A DNA stretch of 37,505 bases from positions 1 through 37,505 of the forward strand of contig JBKPAM010000074.1 in the NCBI GenBank assembly GCA_046726435.1, given 5' to 3'. The notes beneath the pieces were generated by a model. It saw only the letters and a program-made list of their open reading frames with translations. It had not been told where the DNA came from and made no database searches. The translations under genes were made by a program, and so were the position numbers. Source of the stretch: AC-32 sp046726435 (GTDB lineage: Bacteria > Actinomycetota > Thermoleophilia > Gaiellales > Gaiellaceae). How positions within the stretch are numbered: position 1 is the first letter of the stretch; the number at the start of each line of letters is the position of its first letter. This document shows positions 8,294 through 17,082 of this stretch, in pieces.

Positions 8294-8614
8294 GTGCTCT
8301 TCATCGCCGCGGTCGTCCTCCTGCTCGTCCTGCCGGGTCCGTGGAACCTCGTCGGGTTCACGATCTGCCTCGTGCTCGGGATCGGCGAGCTCTTCCTCTG
8401 GAACCGCACTGTCAGAAAACGCCGCCCGGCCGTGGGTGCCTCGACGCTCATCGGCTCGGACGCCAAGGTGCTCTCGGCCTGCCGCCCCGACGGCCAGGTC
8501 CGGCTCAACGGCGAGATCTGGGATGCCCGCTGCGTCGAAGGCGCCGCTCCGGGCGAGACGGTGCGCGTCGTCGGCCGTCGCGGCCTGACGCTCCTGGTCG
8601 AGCGGGTGGCATGA
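8294..8614 (+). CDS. NfeD-like membrane protein
   Basis: 106 aa, GTG start with an AGGAGG site (8282-8287) six bases upstream. Two short hydrophobic stretches (about residues 2-12 and 19-36) precede a beta-rich OB-fold NfeD C-terminal domain (GSDAKVLSACRPDGQVRLNGEIWDARC, ending in VRVVGRRGLTLLVERV). NfeD domains usually work with stomatin/flotillin-type SPFH proteins in membrane organisation. No SPFH gene is present in the window, so the partner must lie elsewhere or be absent. The domain assignment rests on the G-x-V-x-x-G-EIWDA pattern. Confidence 0.78.
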   Translation: MLFIAAVVLLLVLPGPWNLVGFTICLVLGIGELFLWNRTVRKRRPAVGASTLIGSDAKVLSACRPDGQVRLNGEIWDARCVEGAAPGETVRVVGRRGLTLLVERVA

Positions 8615-8696
8615 ATCGGCGGTGTGTTCGACACGGTTGCCGATACGCTCGGCGAACCGGTTACGGTGACACGATGACCCCGCAGGTCTTCCGACG

Positions 8697-9611
8697 ATGA
8701 GGTTCATGTCCCTGCCCGCGCGCGCGGCGCAAGGGTCCGCCGAGCGGGTCCTCGACGAGGTGCTCGCCGGCCCGCTGCCCGAGGCGTTCGCCCGCTCGAT
8801 CGTCGAGCATCGAGTGATCGAGCGCTTCGCGGCCGAGCTGGCGAAGCGAGGCGACCTCGAAGGGATGACGGTCGCGGCGCTCGAGAGCGAGCAGGCAGAA
8901 CAGCTCGTCAAGAAGGTGCTCGCGAGCCCTGCGCTCGAGAAGATGCTCGTCGACGCGGTGGAAGGCCCGCTCCCGCGCGAGCTTGCAAATCGGATGCTGC
9001 AGGATCCTGAGGTCCAGGGGGCGATCCGGCAGATCGTGGCGCAGCAGACCACGGGCTTCGCCGAGGAGGCCGCCGAGGCGGCACGCAGGCGGGCCGCGCT
9101 GGCGGACGACAGGGCGGAGCGGCTGCCGCGACGGCTGTTCGGCAAGGGGCCTCGCGCCGGCGACGTTCCGTACGCGGGCCTTGGAACCCGCGGGATCGCG
9201 CTCGCGGCGGACGCCGTCTTCGCCAACCTGCTGTTCGTCGTCGGCGCCGCGCTCGTCCAACTCGTCGCGTCACTGTTCGGCGGCCTCCGGCCCCACTGGC
9301 TCGCCGGCACGATCGCGGGCGTCGCGTGGTTCCTGGTGGTCATCGGATACTTCGTCGCCTTCTGGTCCGGGACGGGGCAGACGCCGGGCATGGCGCTGAT
9401 GCATCTACGTGTCAGAGACCGACACGGGACCCCGCCGGGTGTCGTCCGCTCGCTGGTGCGCTTCGTGGGGCTGGTGCTCGCGATCGTGCCGCTGTTCGCG
9501 GGCTGCCTACCGGCGCTCGTGGACGACCGGCGGCGGGCCCTCCAGGACCTCCTCGCGGAAACGGTCGTCGTCTACGCGGAAGATTCGCAGCTCCCGCCGG
9601 CGCGGGGCTAG
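8697..9611 (+). CDS. RDD-family membrane protein with long helical N-terminal region
   Basis: 304 aa. Residues 1-150 are soluble, alpha-helical and charged (repeated motifs of the type VLDEVLAGPLPEAFARSIVEHRVIERF and VLASPALEKMLVDA). Residues about 160-295 form an RDD domain: AGLGTRGIALAADA, two TM segments (about 175-200 and 205-228), GQTPGMALMHLRVRD, a further hydrophobic stretch near 258-270, and VDDRRRALQDLLAETVVV. RDD proteins are small membrane proteins; some have been linked to ion exchange or transport, but the role here is unknown. The start could also be the ATG at 8706. The MMPL gene follows after 33 bp. Confidence 0.8.
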   Translation: MRFMSLPARAAQGSAERVLDEVLAGPLPEAFARSIVEHRVIERFAAELAKRGDLEGMTVAALESEQAEQLVKKVLASPALEKMLVDAVEGPLPRELANRMLQDPEVQGAIRQIVAQQTTGFAEEAAEAARRRAALADDRAERLPRRLFGKGPRAGDVPYAGLGTRGIALAADAVFANLLFVVGAALVQLVASLFGGLRPHWLAGTIAGVAWFLVVIGYFVAFWSGTGQTPGMALMHLRVRDRHGTPPGVVRSLVRFVGLVLAIVPLFAGCLPALVDDRRRALQDLLAETVVVYAEDSQLPPARG

Positions 9612-9644
9612 ACGAACCCTCCCAAGAGTTCTAGCCTCAACACT

Positions 9645-12600
9645 ATGGCCCGGGCTCTTTACCGGCTCGGCATGTTCACGGCGCGAAGGAAATGGGTCGT
9701 CCTCGGCGTCTGGATCCTCTTCGTCGCGGTCGTCATCGCCGCCTCCAAGAGCTTCGGCAGCAACACGAGCAACAACCTCGATCTCCCCGGGACCGACAGC
9801 CAGGCGGCCTCCGACCTGCTCGAAACGCGTTTTCCGCCGCAGCAGAACGGCAGCAACCCGCTCGTCTTCCACGTGCGCAGCGGCAAGGTCACGGACGCCA
9901 GCGCGAAGCAGGCGATCGAGGCCTCCTACAACAAGGTGAAGAAGCTCCCGCACGTCTCCGAGGCGGTCAACCCGTTCAGCCAGCAGGGCCAGGCGCAGAT
10001 CAGCAAGGACAAGCAGACCGCCTTCATCCCCGTGTTGCTCGACGTCGGCGGCGACGAGCTCACCGACCAGATCGCCCAGAGCGTCCTCGACGCGGGAAAC
10101 CCGGGCGTCAAGGCCGGGATGCAGGTCGCGGTGGGAGGCTCGGTCGGGAGCGAGCTCTCGGAGCCGGCCACCGAGAGCAGCGAGGTAGTCGGCCTCATCG
10201 CCGCGATGATCATCCTCGCGTTCACGTTCGGATCGCTCGTCGCGATGGGCCTCCCGATCGTCTCGGCGGTATTCGGCCTGGCGGGCGGCCTCTCGCTGAT
10301 CGTGCTCCTCGGCCACGTCGTGAGCGTGCCCACCATCGCGCCGACGCTCGCGACCATGATCGGGCTGGGTGTCGGCATCGACTACGCGCTCTTTCTCGTC
10401 AGCCGCCACCGGCTGAACCGCCAGCAAGGGATGACGCTGGACGAGTCGATCGCGATGGCGGTTGCGACCTCCGGCAGCGCCATCGTCTTCGCCGGCACGA
10501 CCGTCGTGATCGCGCTGCTCACACTCCTCGTGGCCGGCATTCCGCTGGTGACGTCACTCGGATACTCGTCGGCCTTTGCGGTCGTGACCGCCGTCTTGGC
10601 CGCGATCACGCTGCTCCCCGCGGTGTTGTCCCTCGTAGGGCCACATATCGACTCGGTCCGGGTGCCCGCGTACCTGCGGCCCAGGCCCAAGGACCTCGAG
10701 GGCGGCTTCTGGGGCGGGTGGGCGCGTTGGGTGACGAGGAAGCCGTGGTGGGCGATCGCGGCGACGCTCGCGCTCCTGATCCCGCTGATCATTCCCTTCC
10801 TCTCGCTGAACCTCGGTCAGGAGGACATCGGCGCCACGCCGAAGTCAACGACCGGGCGCCAGGCCTACGACCTGCTGGCCGCAGGCTTCGGAGTCGGCTA
10901 CAACGGCCCGCTCCTGATTGCGGTCAAGCTCGGCACACCCCCCAAGCCGAGCAGCGAGTACACCAACCAGCAGAAGCAGGCCCAGAGCCTCCAGAAGCAG
11001 CTCGAGCAGGAACAGAAGCAGGGGAAGAGCCAGCAGCAGCAGCTGACGGCCCAGTCCAACGCGCTGAAAGCGCAGAGCCAACAGCTGACCAATCAGCAGC
11101 AGCAGCTCGAGCAGCAGCAGGGAAGCCTGGAGAGCGAGCAGGCGAGCCTCGAGCGCCAGGCGAAGGCCGACACACAGGAACAGGCGCAGCTCCAGGTCTC
11201 GGCGGGCAAGCTCAAGGCGAACCAGGTGGCGCTGAACAAGCAGATCGCCGCGGCGGGCTCGCAGGCGCGGCAGACCCTCCGCCAAGGGGCCAAGGTGACA
11301 AAGGAGCTGACCTCCGTCGTCAAGCGGCTGGCCAAGAACCAGGCCGACCAGCGAACTGTCGAGGCCCAGATCGCGCGGACCAAGAGCCCGAGCCAGAAGA
11401 AGAAGCTGCAGGCGAAGCTCCGGAAGCTCCAGAACGAGGAGACCCGGCTCGAGAAGCAGCTCGACAGCCTCGTCCAGCAGGAGCAGGCGAGCATCGAGGC
11501 GTCGCAGGCCATCCTGGCGGACGCGAAGAGCCTCCGCGAGAAGGAGGTGGACATCGCGGACAGTGCGATCTCCCTCGCAGGCCAGGCGACAACGCTGGCG
11601 GCCGACGCCGTCGGCCTCGTGAAACAGAAGCAGGCGCTCGTCCAGCAGGCATCGAACCTGCAGGTCCAGGCGGCGAAGCTCCAGACTCAGGGGGCGAATC
11701 TCCAGACGCAGTCGGCGCAACTGCAGACGCAGCAGGTGAAGCTCCAGGGCCAGCAGCAGACCGCGCAGAGTCAGCAGAAGCAGGCCAACCAGCTCAAGAC
11801 CGACATCACGAACGAGCTGACGAAGGCCGGAGGCGACCCGCGTGGCACCGACCCACGGCTCGTCAACCTGCAGGACGCGTTGGGCGCGACCGACGGAGTC
11901 AAGGTCGTCTCGCCGCCGCAGATCAACAAGCCCGGCGACGCGGCGACCTACACCGTGATCGCGACGACGGCTCCGGCAGCGACCGCGACAGCCGACCTGG
12001 TCAAGACCCTCCGCACCTACACGATCCCGCAGGCGATCCAGGGCACCAACGTGGACGCGTTCGTCGGCGGGCAGACGGCGAGCTACGTCGATCTCGCAGA
12101 CGACATCTCCTCGCGTCTGTTTCTCGTCATCGCGGTCGTGATCGGCCTGAGCTTCTGCATCCTCCTGACGGCCTTCCGTTCGTTCCTCTTCGCGGCGCAG
12201 GCGGCCGTCGCCAACGTCCTCTCGGTCACCGCCGCGTTCGGCGTCCTGACGGCCGTCTTCCAGAAGGGCTGGGGGCTGAGCCTCATCGGCCTCGACACAG
12301 CGAGCGGGACCGACCCGATCGCCAGCTACGTACCTCTGATGATGTTCGCCGTGCTGTTCGGGCTGTCGATGGACTACCAGGTCTTCCTGATCAGCAAGAT
12401 CGAGCAGCAACGGGCCGAGGGCGGTAAGGACCGGGACGCGATCCTCCGAGGCCTTGCCAGTGGGGCACGCGTGATCATTGCCGCCGCGCTGATCATGATC
12501 TCGGTCTTCGGCAGCTTCATCCTCAACGCAGACCCGACCGTGAAGCAGTTCGGGGTCGGGCTTTCCGTCGGCGTCGCGCTCGCGGCAGTGACCGTGCTCG

Positions 12601-12755
12601 TGTTCGCGCCCGCGGTGCTCGTCCTCGCGGGCAGGGGCAGCTGGTGGGTCCCGGCCTGGGCCGACCGGGCCCTGCCGCACATCGACGTCGAAGGCGCCGG
12701 GGCGCAGCAGGAGGCGCCGTCGGTGGCGGCGATTCACCCGTCTGGCGGCTCCTGA
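9645..12755 (+). CDS. MMPL-family RND transporter with approximately 300-residue Gln-rich coiled coil
   Basis: 1036 aa, clearly longer than the 700-770 aa of a simple MMPL protein. TM1 is at about residues 16-36, then the first extracytoplasmic domain, then TM2-6 (about 180-335). A second extracytoplasmic loop (about 400-790) holds a glutamine-rich coiled coil (about 428-725). TM7-11 follow (about 820-1000). Proton-relay Asp-Tyr pairs are present in both halves (D246-Y247 in GIDYALF, D910-Y911 in SMDYQVF). MMPL proteins export lipids, siderophores or peptides using the proton gradient. The coiled coil sits in the same loop as the hairpin extension of mycobacterial MmpL4/MmpL5-type proteins. 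The substrate cannot be inferred. It is probably in the same transcription unit as the RDD gene. Confidence 0.92.
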   Translation: MARALYRLGMFTARRKWVVLGVWILFVAVVIAASKSFGSNTSNNLDLPGTDSQAASDLLETRFPPQQNGSNPLVFHVRSGKVTDASAKQAIEASYNKVKKLPHVSEAVNPFSQQGQAQISKDKQTAFIPVLLDVGGDELTDQIAQSVLDAGNPGVKAGMQVAVGGSVGSELSEPATESSEVVGLIAAMIILAFTFGSLVAMGLPIVSAVFGLAGGLSLIVLLGHVVSVPTIAPTLATMIGLGVGIDYALFLVSRHRLNRQQGMTLDESIAMAVATSGSAIVFAGTTVVIALLTLLVAGIPLVTSLGYSSAFAVVTAVLAAITLLPAVLSLVGPHIDSVRVPAYLRPRPKDLEGGFWGGWARWVTRKPWWAIAATLALLIPLIIPFLSLNLGQEDIGATPKSTTGRQAYDLLAAGFGVGYNGPLLIAVKLGTPPKPSSEYTNQQKQAQSLQKQLEQEQKQGKSQQQQLTAQSNALKAQSQQLTNQQQQLEQQQGSLESEQASLERQAKADTQEQAQLQVSAGKLKANQVALNKQIAAAGSQARQTLRQGAKVTKELTSVVKRLAKNQADQRTVEAQIARTKSPSQKKKLQAKLRKLQNEETRLEKQLDSLVQQEQASIEASQAILADAKSLREKEVDIADSAISLAGQATTLAADAVGLVKQKQALVQQASNLQVQAAKLQTQGANLQTQSAQLQTQQVKLQGQQQTAQSQQKQANQLKTDITNELTKAGGDPRGTDPRLVNLQDALGATDGVKVVSPPQINKPGDAATYTVIATTAPAATATADLVKTLRTYTIPQAIQGTNVDAFVGGQTASYVDLADDISSRLFLVIAVVIGLSFCILLTAFRSFLFAAQAAVANVLSVTAAFGVLTAVFQKGWGLSLIGLDTASGTDPIASYVPLMMFAVLFGLSMDYQVFLISKIEQQRAEGGKDRDAILRGLASGARVIIAAALIMISVFGSFILNADPTVKQFGVGLSVGVALAAVTVLVFAPAVLVLAGRGSWWVPAWADRALPHIDVEGAGAQQEAPSVAAIHPSGGS
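11658..11762 (+). repeat. Five in-frame 21-bp heptad repeats in MMPL coiled coil
   Basis: Five consecutive seven-residue units, each beginning LQ: LQVQAAK, LQTQGAN, LQTQSAQ, LQTQQVK, LQGQQQT. They lie near the end of the coiled coil, and the codons vary between units. Exact heptad register with leucine at the first position supports a rigid helical hairpin and suggests growth of the coil by internal duplication. Confidence 0.75.
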
Positions 12756-12843
12756 GCGCGGCCGCGCCGGCGACCGCGCTCATTGGGGATTCGTTACCTC
12801 CGCGCTCGCGGCCGTTGCCTCGATCCTGACTGGGCCGTCCGCC

Positions 12844-13998
12844 TCAGCGATGGCCGACGGCGGAGAGTTGCTCGGCCAGGCCGCGACGGAAGGCTGGCAC
12901 GAGTGCGAGGAGGCGTAGAGCCACATTGCGCAGCGGACGAACCGCCGGCGGAACAGTGGCCAGCCGGGTGAGCCGATGGGCAAGTGCGACGACATGCATC
13001 GCCTCGGCACGACTGCCCGCCGCATACTCGTCGAGCTTGTCCTCGCGACCTTCCCGCAGCGCAACTGAGAGCGCATCCCCGAGAGTCACGGCATCACGCA
13101 GGCCGAGGTTCATGCCTTGACCACCTGCGGGGCTGTGCGTATGTGCGGCGTCGCCAGCAAGCAGTACCCGGCCGGCTCGGTACTGGTCCGCCACCCGCTC
13201 ATGGATCCGGAATCTGGATCCCCAGATGACTTCAGTCACCCTGGCCGTCGCACGGCCCGGCCCCCGCAGGTCGAGCAGTTGCTGCGCATAGGTGACATCC
13301 GGCTGCTCCGGCGCATCGTCGACTTCGGCGACGAGCCGGAACGAGCCGTCGGGGAGCGGCGCCACGACCAACATGCCGGGTTTGGAAAAGAACAGCATGA
13401 CCTGGTCAGTCGGAAGGCCGCCCTCCACCCGGACGTCAGCCAGCGCGAAGGACAGCGGCAGCGCGCCGTTGCCGTCGGAACCGAGTCCGGCCAGTTCGCG
13501 GATCGTGCTGTTCATGCCGTCGGCCGCCACGACGTACCGGGCCCTGATCGTGTCGCCGCTGTCCAGTGTGACCTCGGCGCCATCGTCGGTCTGGCTCATT
13601 CCGTTGGCGACGTACGGGCGGTGGACGCTCCCGCCGAGTTCCTCGAGGCGGTCGAGCAGGACCTGCTCGGTGATGTTCTGCGGGACCATCAGCGTGTACG
13701 GGTACTCCGTCGGGAGCTGGTCGAACCGGACCGGCACGAGCTCGCGATCCCCATCGCGGATGCTGAACTGCCGAGCCCGGATACCGAGCCCGGCCAGACG
13801 CTTCGAAACGCCGATCCGCTCGAGCATCTCGAGGGTCCGGGCATGCACGACGGCGGCACGTGAGGTATTCGCCCCGGCCGTCTGCCGATCAACCACCGTG
13901 ACGTCATGGCCATGCCCCGCCAGCGAGGCGGCAACCGCCAACCCCACCGGCCCCGCGCCAACCACCAGCACCTCGGTCCGACCAGGAATCTCACTCAT
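12844..13998 (-). CDS. FAD-dependent monooxygenase (aromatic hydroxylase-like)
   Basis: 384 aa. N-terminal Rossmann FAD motif VVGAGPVGLA (G14, G16, G19), a DG motif region (VVAADGMNSTIREL), and the second FAD motif GRVLLAGDAAHTHSPAGGQG (from residue 276, GD at 282-283). This is the group A PHBH/PheA/UbiH-type flavoprotein hydroxylase layout, using NAD(P)H and oxygen to hydroxylate an unknown, often aromatic or polyketide-like substrate. It lacks the extra C-terminal thioredoxin-like domain of phenol hydroxylases. It begins 21 bp after the MMPL gene on the same strand with a GGAGG site, so the pair probably makes a modification-plus-export unit. Confidence 0.88.
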   Translation of the reverse strand: MSEIPGRTEVLVVGAGPVGLAVAASLAGHGHDVTVVDRQTAGANTSRAAVVHARTLEMLERIGVSKRLAGLGIRARQFSIRDGDRELVPVRFDQLPTEYPYTLMVPQNITEQVLLDRLEELGGSVHRPYVANGMSQTDDGAEVTLDSGDTIRARYVVAADGMNSTIRELAGLGSDGNGALPLSFALADVRVEGGLPTDQVMLFFSKPGMLVVAPLPDGSFRLVAEVDDAPEQPDVTYAQQLLDLRGPGRATARVTEVIWGSRFRIHERVADQYRAGRVLLAGDAAHTHSPAGGQGMNLGLRDAVTLGDALSVALREGREDKLDEYAAGSRAEAMHVVALAHRLTRLATVPPAVRPLRNVALRLLALVPAFRRGLAEQLSAVGHR

Positions 13999-14019
13999 CA
14001 GGACCTCCTCTCCTCCGCA

Positions 14020-16323
14020 TCAGGCGGTTGGCCCGAGCGCCGGAGGTGCTTCGACGCGCTCGCGCTCGGCGGGCTCGCCGGGCTCGAGGCGCGGCAGCCA
14101 CTCGAGCCACTTGGGCAGGTACCAGTTCCAGTCGCCGAGCAGCTTCATCGAGGCCGGGAGCAGCACCGCGCGGATGATCGTGGCGTCGATCAGCACCGCG
14201 ACCGCCAGGCCGATGCCCATCTCCTTCATGTCGAGGATCGGCATCAGCGCGAACACCGCGAAGACGCCCACCATCACGAACGCGGCACTGGTCACGACGC
14301 CCGCCGTCGTGCTGATGCCGTGCTCGACCGCTTCCTCGGTTGTCATACCGCGGTCGTAGGCCTCCCTCACCCGGGTCAGGATGAAGATGTGGTAGTCCAT
14401 CGAGAGCCCGAACAGGATCACGAACAGGAAGATCGGCAGCCAATACGCGATGCCGCCGTTCGACGTGAAGTCGAACAGGCTCTCGCCCCAGCCGTACTGG
14501 AAGATGAGGATCAGGGCACCGTAGGCGGCCCCAACGGAGAGCAGGTTGAGCAGGATCGCCTTCAGCGCGATCACGATCGAACGGAACGTGACGAGCAGCA
14601 GGGCGAAGGCAAAGATCAGGACGAACCCGAACACGAACGGCGCCTTGCTCTTCAGCAGCGAGTTCTGGTCGACCGACTGGGCCGTGGTGCCGGTGACGGC
14701 GAAGGTCGCGCCCGGAACCTTCCCGATGGTGGCCGGCAGGATGTCGTTGCGGAGCGTCTTCACGGCTTCGTTCGACTTCGCGTCGACGCCGCTGCCGACG
14801 AGCGGGATCGTTACCCGGGCGACGTCATGAGAGGCATTGACCTCGACGTCGATAGGCCTCCTCGCCTGGCCGCTCGCAAGGGCCCGCGCCTTCAGCGCCG
14901 CGATCCCCCGCTTCGTGGCCGGCGAATCGGTGTTCGCCTCGACGGCGACGATCGCGGGAGACACGTTGCCGTTCGAGAAGGCGTCCTGAACGCGCTGGAT
15001 GGTGTCCACGGTGGGTGCGTTCTTGGGCAGCGCCTCGAGCCCGCTCTGCGCGGTGTGCAGGCGGAGCGCGGGTAGCGCCAGGAGGAGCAGCAGCCCGCCG
15101 GCCAGCGCCGCCGCGATCGCCGGGTGCTTCAGGGTCGGCCGCAGGATCGCCCTCCACAGCCGGCTCCCGCCCGCGTCGTTCCGGAAGCGGTGCACGAAGG
15201 GGATGCGACCCTTGTCGACGCGCGCGCCGAGCTTCGAGAGCAGCGCGGGGAGCACGGTCAGGGAGCCGAGCATGGCCACCCCGACGACGATCATCGTCGC
15301 GATCCCGAACGAAAGGTAGGTCTTGTCGCCGGCGAAGAACAGCCCGGCCATCGCGATCAGCACCGTGAAACCGGAGATCAGCACCGAGCGGCCGGAAGTA
15401 GCGGCCGCAATCTCGAGGGCCTCGGACGGCTTCTTCCCTGCAGCCCGCTCCTCGCGCCACCGCTTGATGTAGAAGAGCGAGTAGTCGACGCCGACCGCAA
15501 GGCCGATCAGCAGGATCACGGCGTTGACGTTCGGGTCGGCCGGAACGACGTGGCTCGTGACGGCCACGAGGCCGATGGCGGCGAGAACGCCCGACAGGGC
15601 GAGCAGGATCGGGATGCCGACCGCGACCAGGGCCCCGAGCACGAGCAGGAGCACGCCGATCGTGATCGGAATCGAGCGCTCGCCGGCCAGCTTGAGCTGA
15701 TCCTTGAACATCTTGTCGAGCGACTTGTCGGAGCTGACTCCCGCGTGCCCTACGAAGAATCCGGGATGTTGCGTCCCCACCTTCGTCGTCGCGGCCGAGA
15801 GCGCGTCGATGTTCTCCTGGGCTCGATCGGCGTCGCCCCTCATCTCCCACTTGACCAAAGCCGCGTGGCGATCGTCGCTGATCAGGTCCCGGTTGCGGGG
15901 CTCGTAGGGGGAATCCAGGTTCTTGATCGCCGGGCTCGACTCGACCGAGCCGATTACGTCGGTCACCGTCGACCGGAAGGCCGGGTCATCGGCCGTTCGG
16001 GTCGCGCTCTGAACGAGCACGAACTCGGTCTGCGGAGCCCGCTCGGGGAAGGCCTTCTTGAGGATCTGGTCCGCCCTGTGCGACTGGCCGACGCCCAAGT
16101 CGTTGATGTCAATCTGCTTGTAGCCGAGGGCGAGGTTCCCGAAGGCGAAGAGGAGAACGACGCACGCGAGCCAGCAGAACACGGCCGTCTTCCAGTGGGT
16201 CGCACTCCAATGGCCCATCCGGCCGGCGATGTTCATCGCCTTCTGCATCTGTTCCGAACACACGTCCATCGGCTTCTTGTGGCCAGTCGGCTGCGGTTCG
16301 TCCTGAATCACACGCGTCTTCAT
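14020..16323 (-). CDS. MMPL-family transporter
   Basis: 767 aa, standard MMPL size: TM1 near residues 46-64, periplasmic domain 1 (about 68-215), TM2-6 (216-370), TM7 near 400, periplasmic domain 2 (about 420-545), TM8-12 to about 720, then a proline/glutamate-rich cytoplasmic tail. Asp-Tyr pairs are present at D280-Y281 (GVDYSLF) and D643-Y644 (SMDYHIF). Unlike the other MMPL protein in the window it has no coiled-coil insertion. The AGAGGAG ribosome site before the ATG at 16323 supports this start, although the first 30 residues are hydrophilic. It lies between the two-component genes and the monooxygenase on one strand. I infer that the kinase/regulator pair may control it. Substrate unknown. 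Confidence 0.92.
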   Translation of the reverse strand: MKTRVIQDEPQPTGHKKPMDVCSEQMQKAMNIAGRMGHWSATHWKTAVFCWLACVVLLFAFGNLALGYKQIDINDLGVGQSHRADQILKKAFPERAPQTEFVLVQSATRTADDPAFRSTVTDVIGSVESSPAIKNLDSPYEPRNRDLISDDRHAALVKWEMRGDADRAQENIDALSAATTKVGTQHPGFFVGHAGVSSDKSLDKMFKDQLKLAGERSIPITIGVLLLVLGALVAVGIPILLALSGVLAAIGLVAVTSHVVPADPNVNAVILLIGLAVGVDYSLFYIKRWREERAAGKKPSEALEIAAATSGRSVLISGFTVLIAMAGLFFAGDKTYLSFGIATMIVVGVAMLGSLTVLPALLSKLGARVDKGRIPFVHRFRNDAGGSRLWRAILRPTLKHPAIAAALAGGLLLLLALPALRLHTAQSGLEALPKNAPTVDTIQRVQDAFSNGNVSPAIVAVEANTDSPATKRGIAALKARALASGQARRPIDVEVNASHDVARVTIPLVGSGVDAKSNEAVKTLRNDILPATIGKVPGATFAVTGTTAQSVDQNSLLKSKAPFVFGFVLIFAFALLLVTFRSIVIALKAILLNLLSVGAAYGALILIFQYGWGESLFDFTSNGGIAYWLPIFLFVILFGLSMDYHIFILTRVREAYDRGMTTEEAVEHGISTTAGVVTSAAFVMVGVFAVFALMPILDMKEMGIGLAVAVLIDATIIRAVLLPASMKLLGDWNWYLPKWLEWLPRLEPGEPAERERVEAPPALGPTA

Positions 16324-16437
16324 CGCGGCTCCTCTCGCGGGGTCGCGTCCAACCTCGCACCTCCGTCCCGACCGCGGAAGACGGGAGACCCGTGCTTCGA
16401 GGGGCGGGTTACTGGTGTCTTCGCCGTCGCTACTGCG

Positions 16438-17082
16438 TCAGGAGCGGAGGAACGTCAGCACCGCCAGCACGCGCCGCGACTCGCTGCCGGTGGAAGGCAG
16501 GCCGAGCTTGCCGAAGATGCTCGAGACATACTTTTCGACCGCGCGCACGGTGATCACGAGCTTGTCGGCGATCCCCTGGTTCGAGCTGCCCGAGGCCATC
16601 AGCTCGAGCACCTCGCGCTCACGAGGCGTCAGCTCGGCGAGCGGGTCGTCGGGCCGCTGCCGGGACACGAGGGTCGAGACGATGATCGGGTCGAGTGCCG
16701 ATCCGCCCTCGGCGACCCGGCGCAGCGCGTCGACGAAGTCGTTCACGTCACTGATCCGGTCCTTGAGCAGGTACCCGACCCCTTCTGCCGATTCGGCGAG
16801 CAGCTTCAGGGCGAGGCCGAGCTCGACGTACTGCGAGAGCACGAGCACTCCGACGGACGGATGCTTCGCGCGGATCTCGAGCGCCGCCCTCAGTCCCTCG
16901 TCGTTGTGCGTGGGCGGAAGACGGATGTCGACGATCGCGACGTCCGGCGAGTAGCTGCGCACCTTGAGCAGCAGATCGTCCGCGTCCTCGCACTGGGCCA
17001 CGACCTCGAAGCCGGCGTCGTCGAGCAGTCTCGCCAGGCCGGCGCGCAGGAGAACGCTGTCCTCGGCGATCGCTACGCGCAC
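16438..17082 (-). CDS. NarL/LuxR-family response regulator
   Basis: 214 aa. The receiver domain spans residues 1-120 with the acidic pair near E7-D8, phosphoacceptor D52 (AIVDIRLPP) and K107 (GYLLKD). A GerE/LuxR-type DNA-binding helix-turn-helix lies at about 148-205 (LTPREREVLELMASGSSNQGIADKLVITVRAVEKYVSSIF; the usual key residues are there). It overlaps the 3' end of the histidine kinase gene by ten bases, so the two are translationally coupled and form a cognate pair. The MMPL and monooxygenase genes downstream on the same strand are the obvious candidate targets, which is inference. Confidence 0.94.
   Translation of the reverse strand: MRVAIAEDSVLLRAGLARLLDDAGFEVVAQCEDADDLLLKVRSYSPDVAIVDIRLPPTHNDEGLRAALEIRAKHPSVGVLVLSQYVELGLALKLLAESAEGVGYLLKDRISDVNDFVDALRRVAEGGSALDPIIVSTLVSRQRPDDPLAELTPREREVLELMASGSSNQGIADKLVITVRAVEKYVSSIFGKLGLPSTGSESRRVLAVLTFLRS

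Noticed and set aside
10845..12737. 630-codon minus-strand leucine-rich open frame
   Set aside because: Shadow of the glutamine-rich MMPL coding sequence (CAG-rich codons read as CTG on the other strand).
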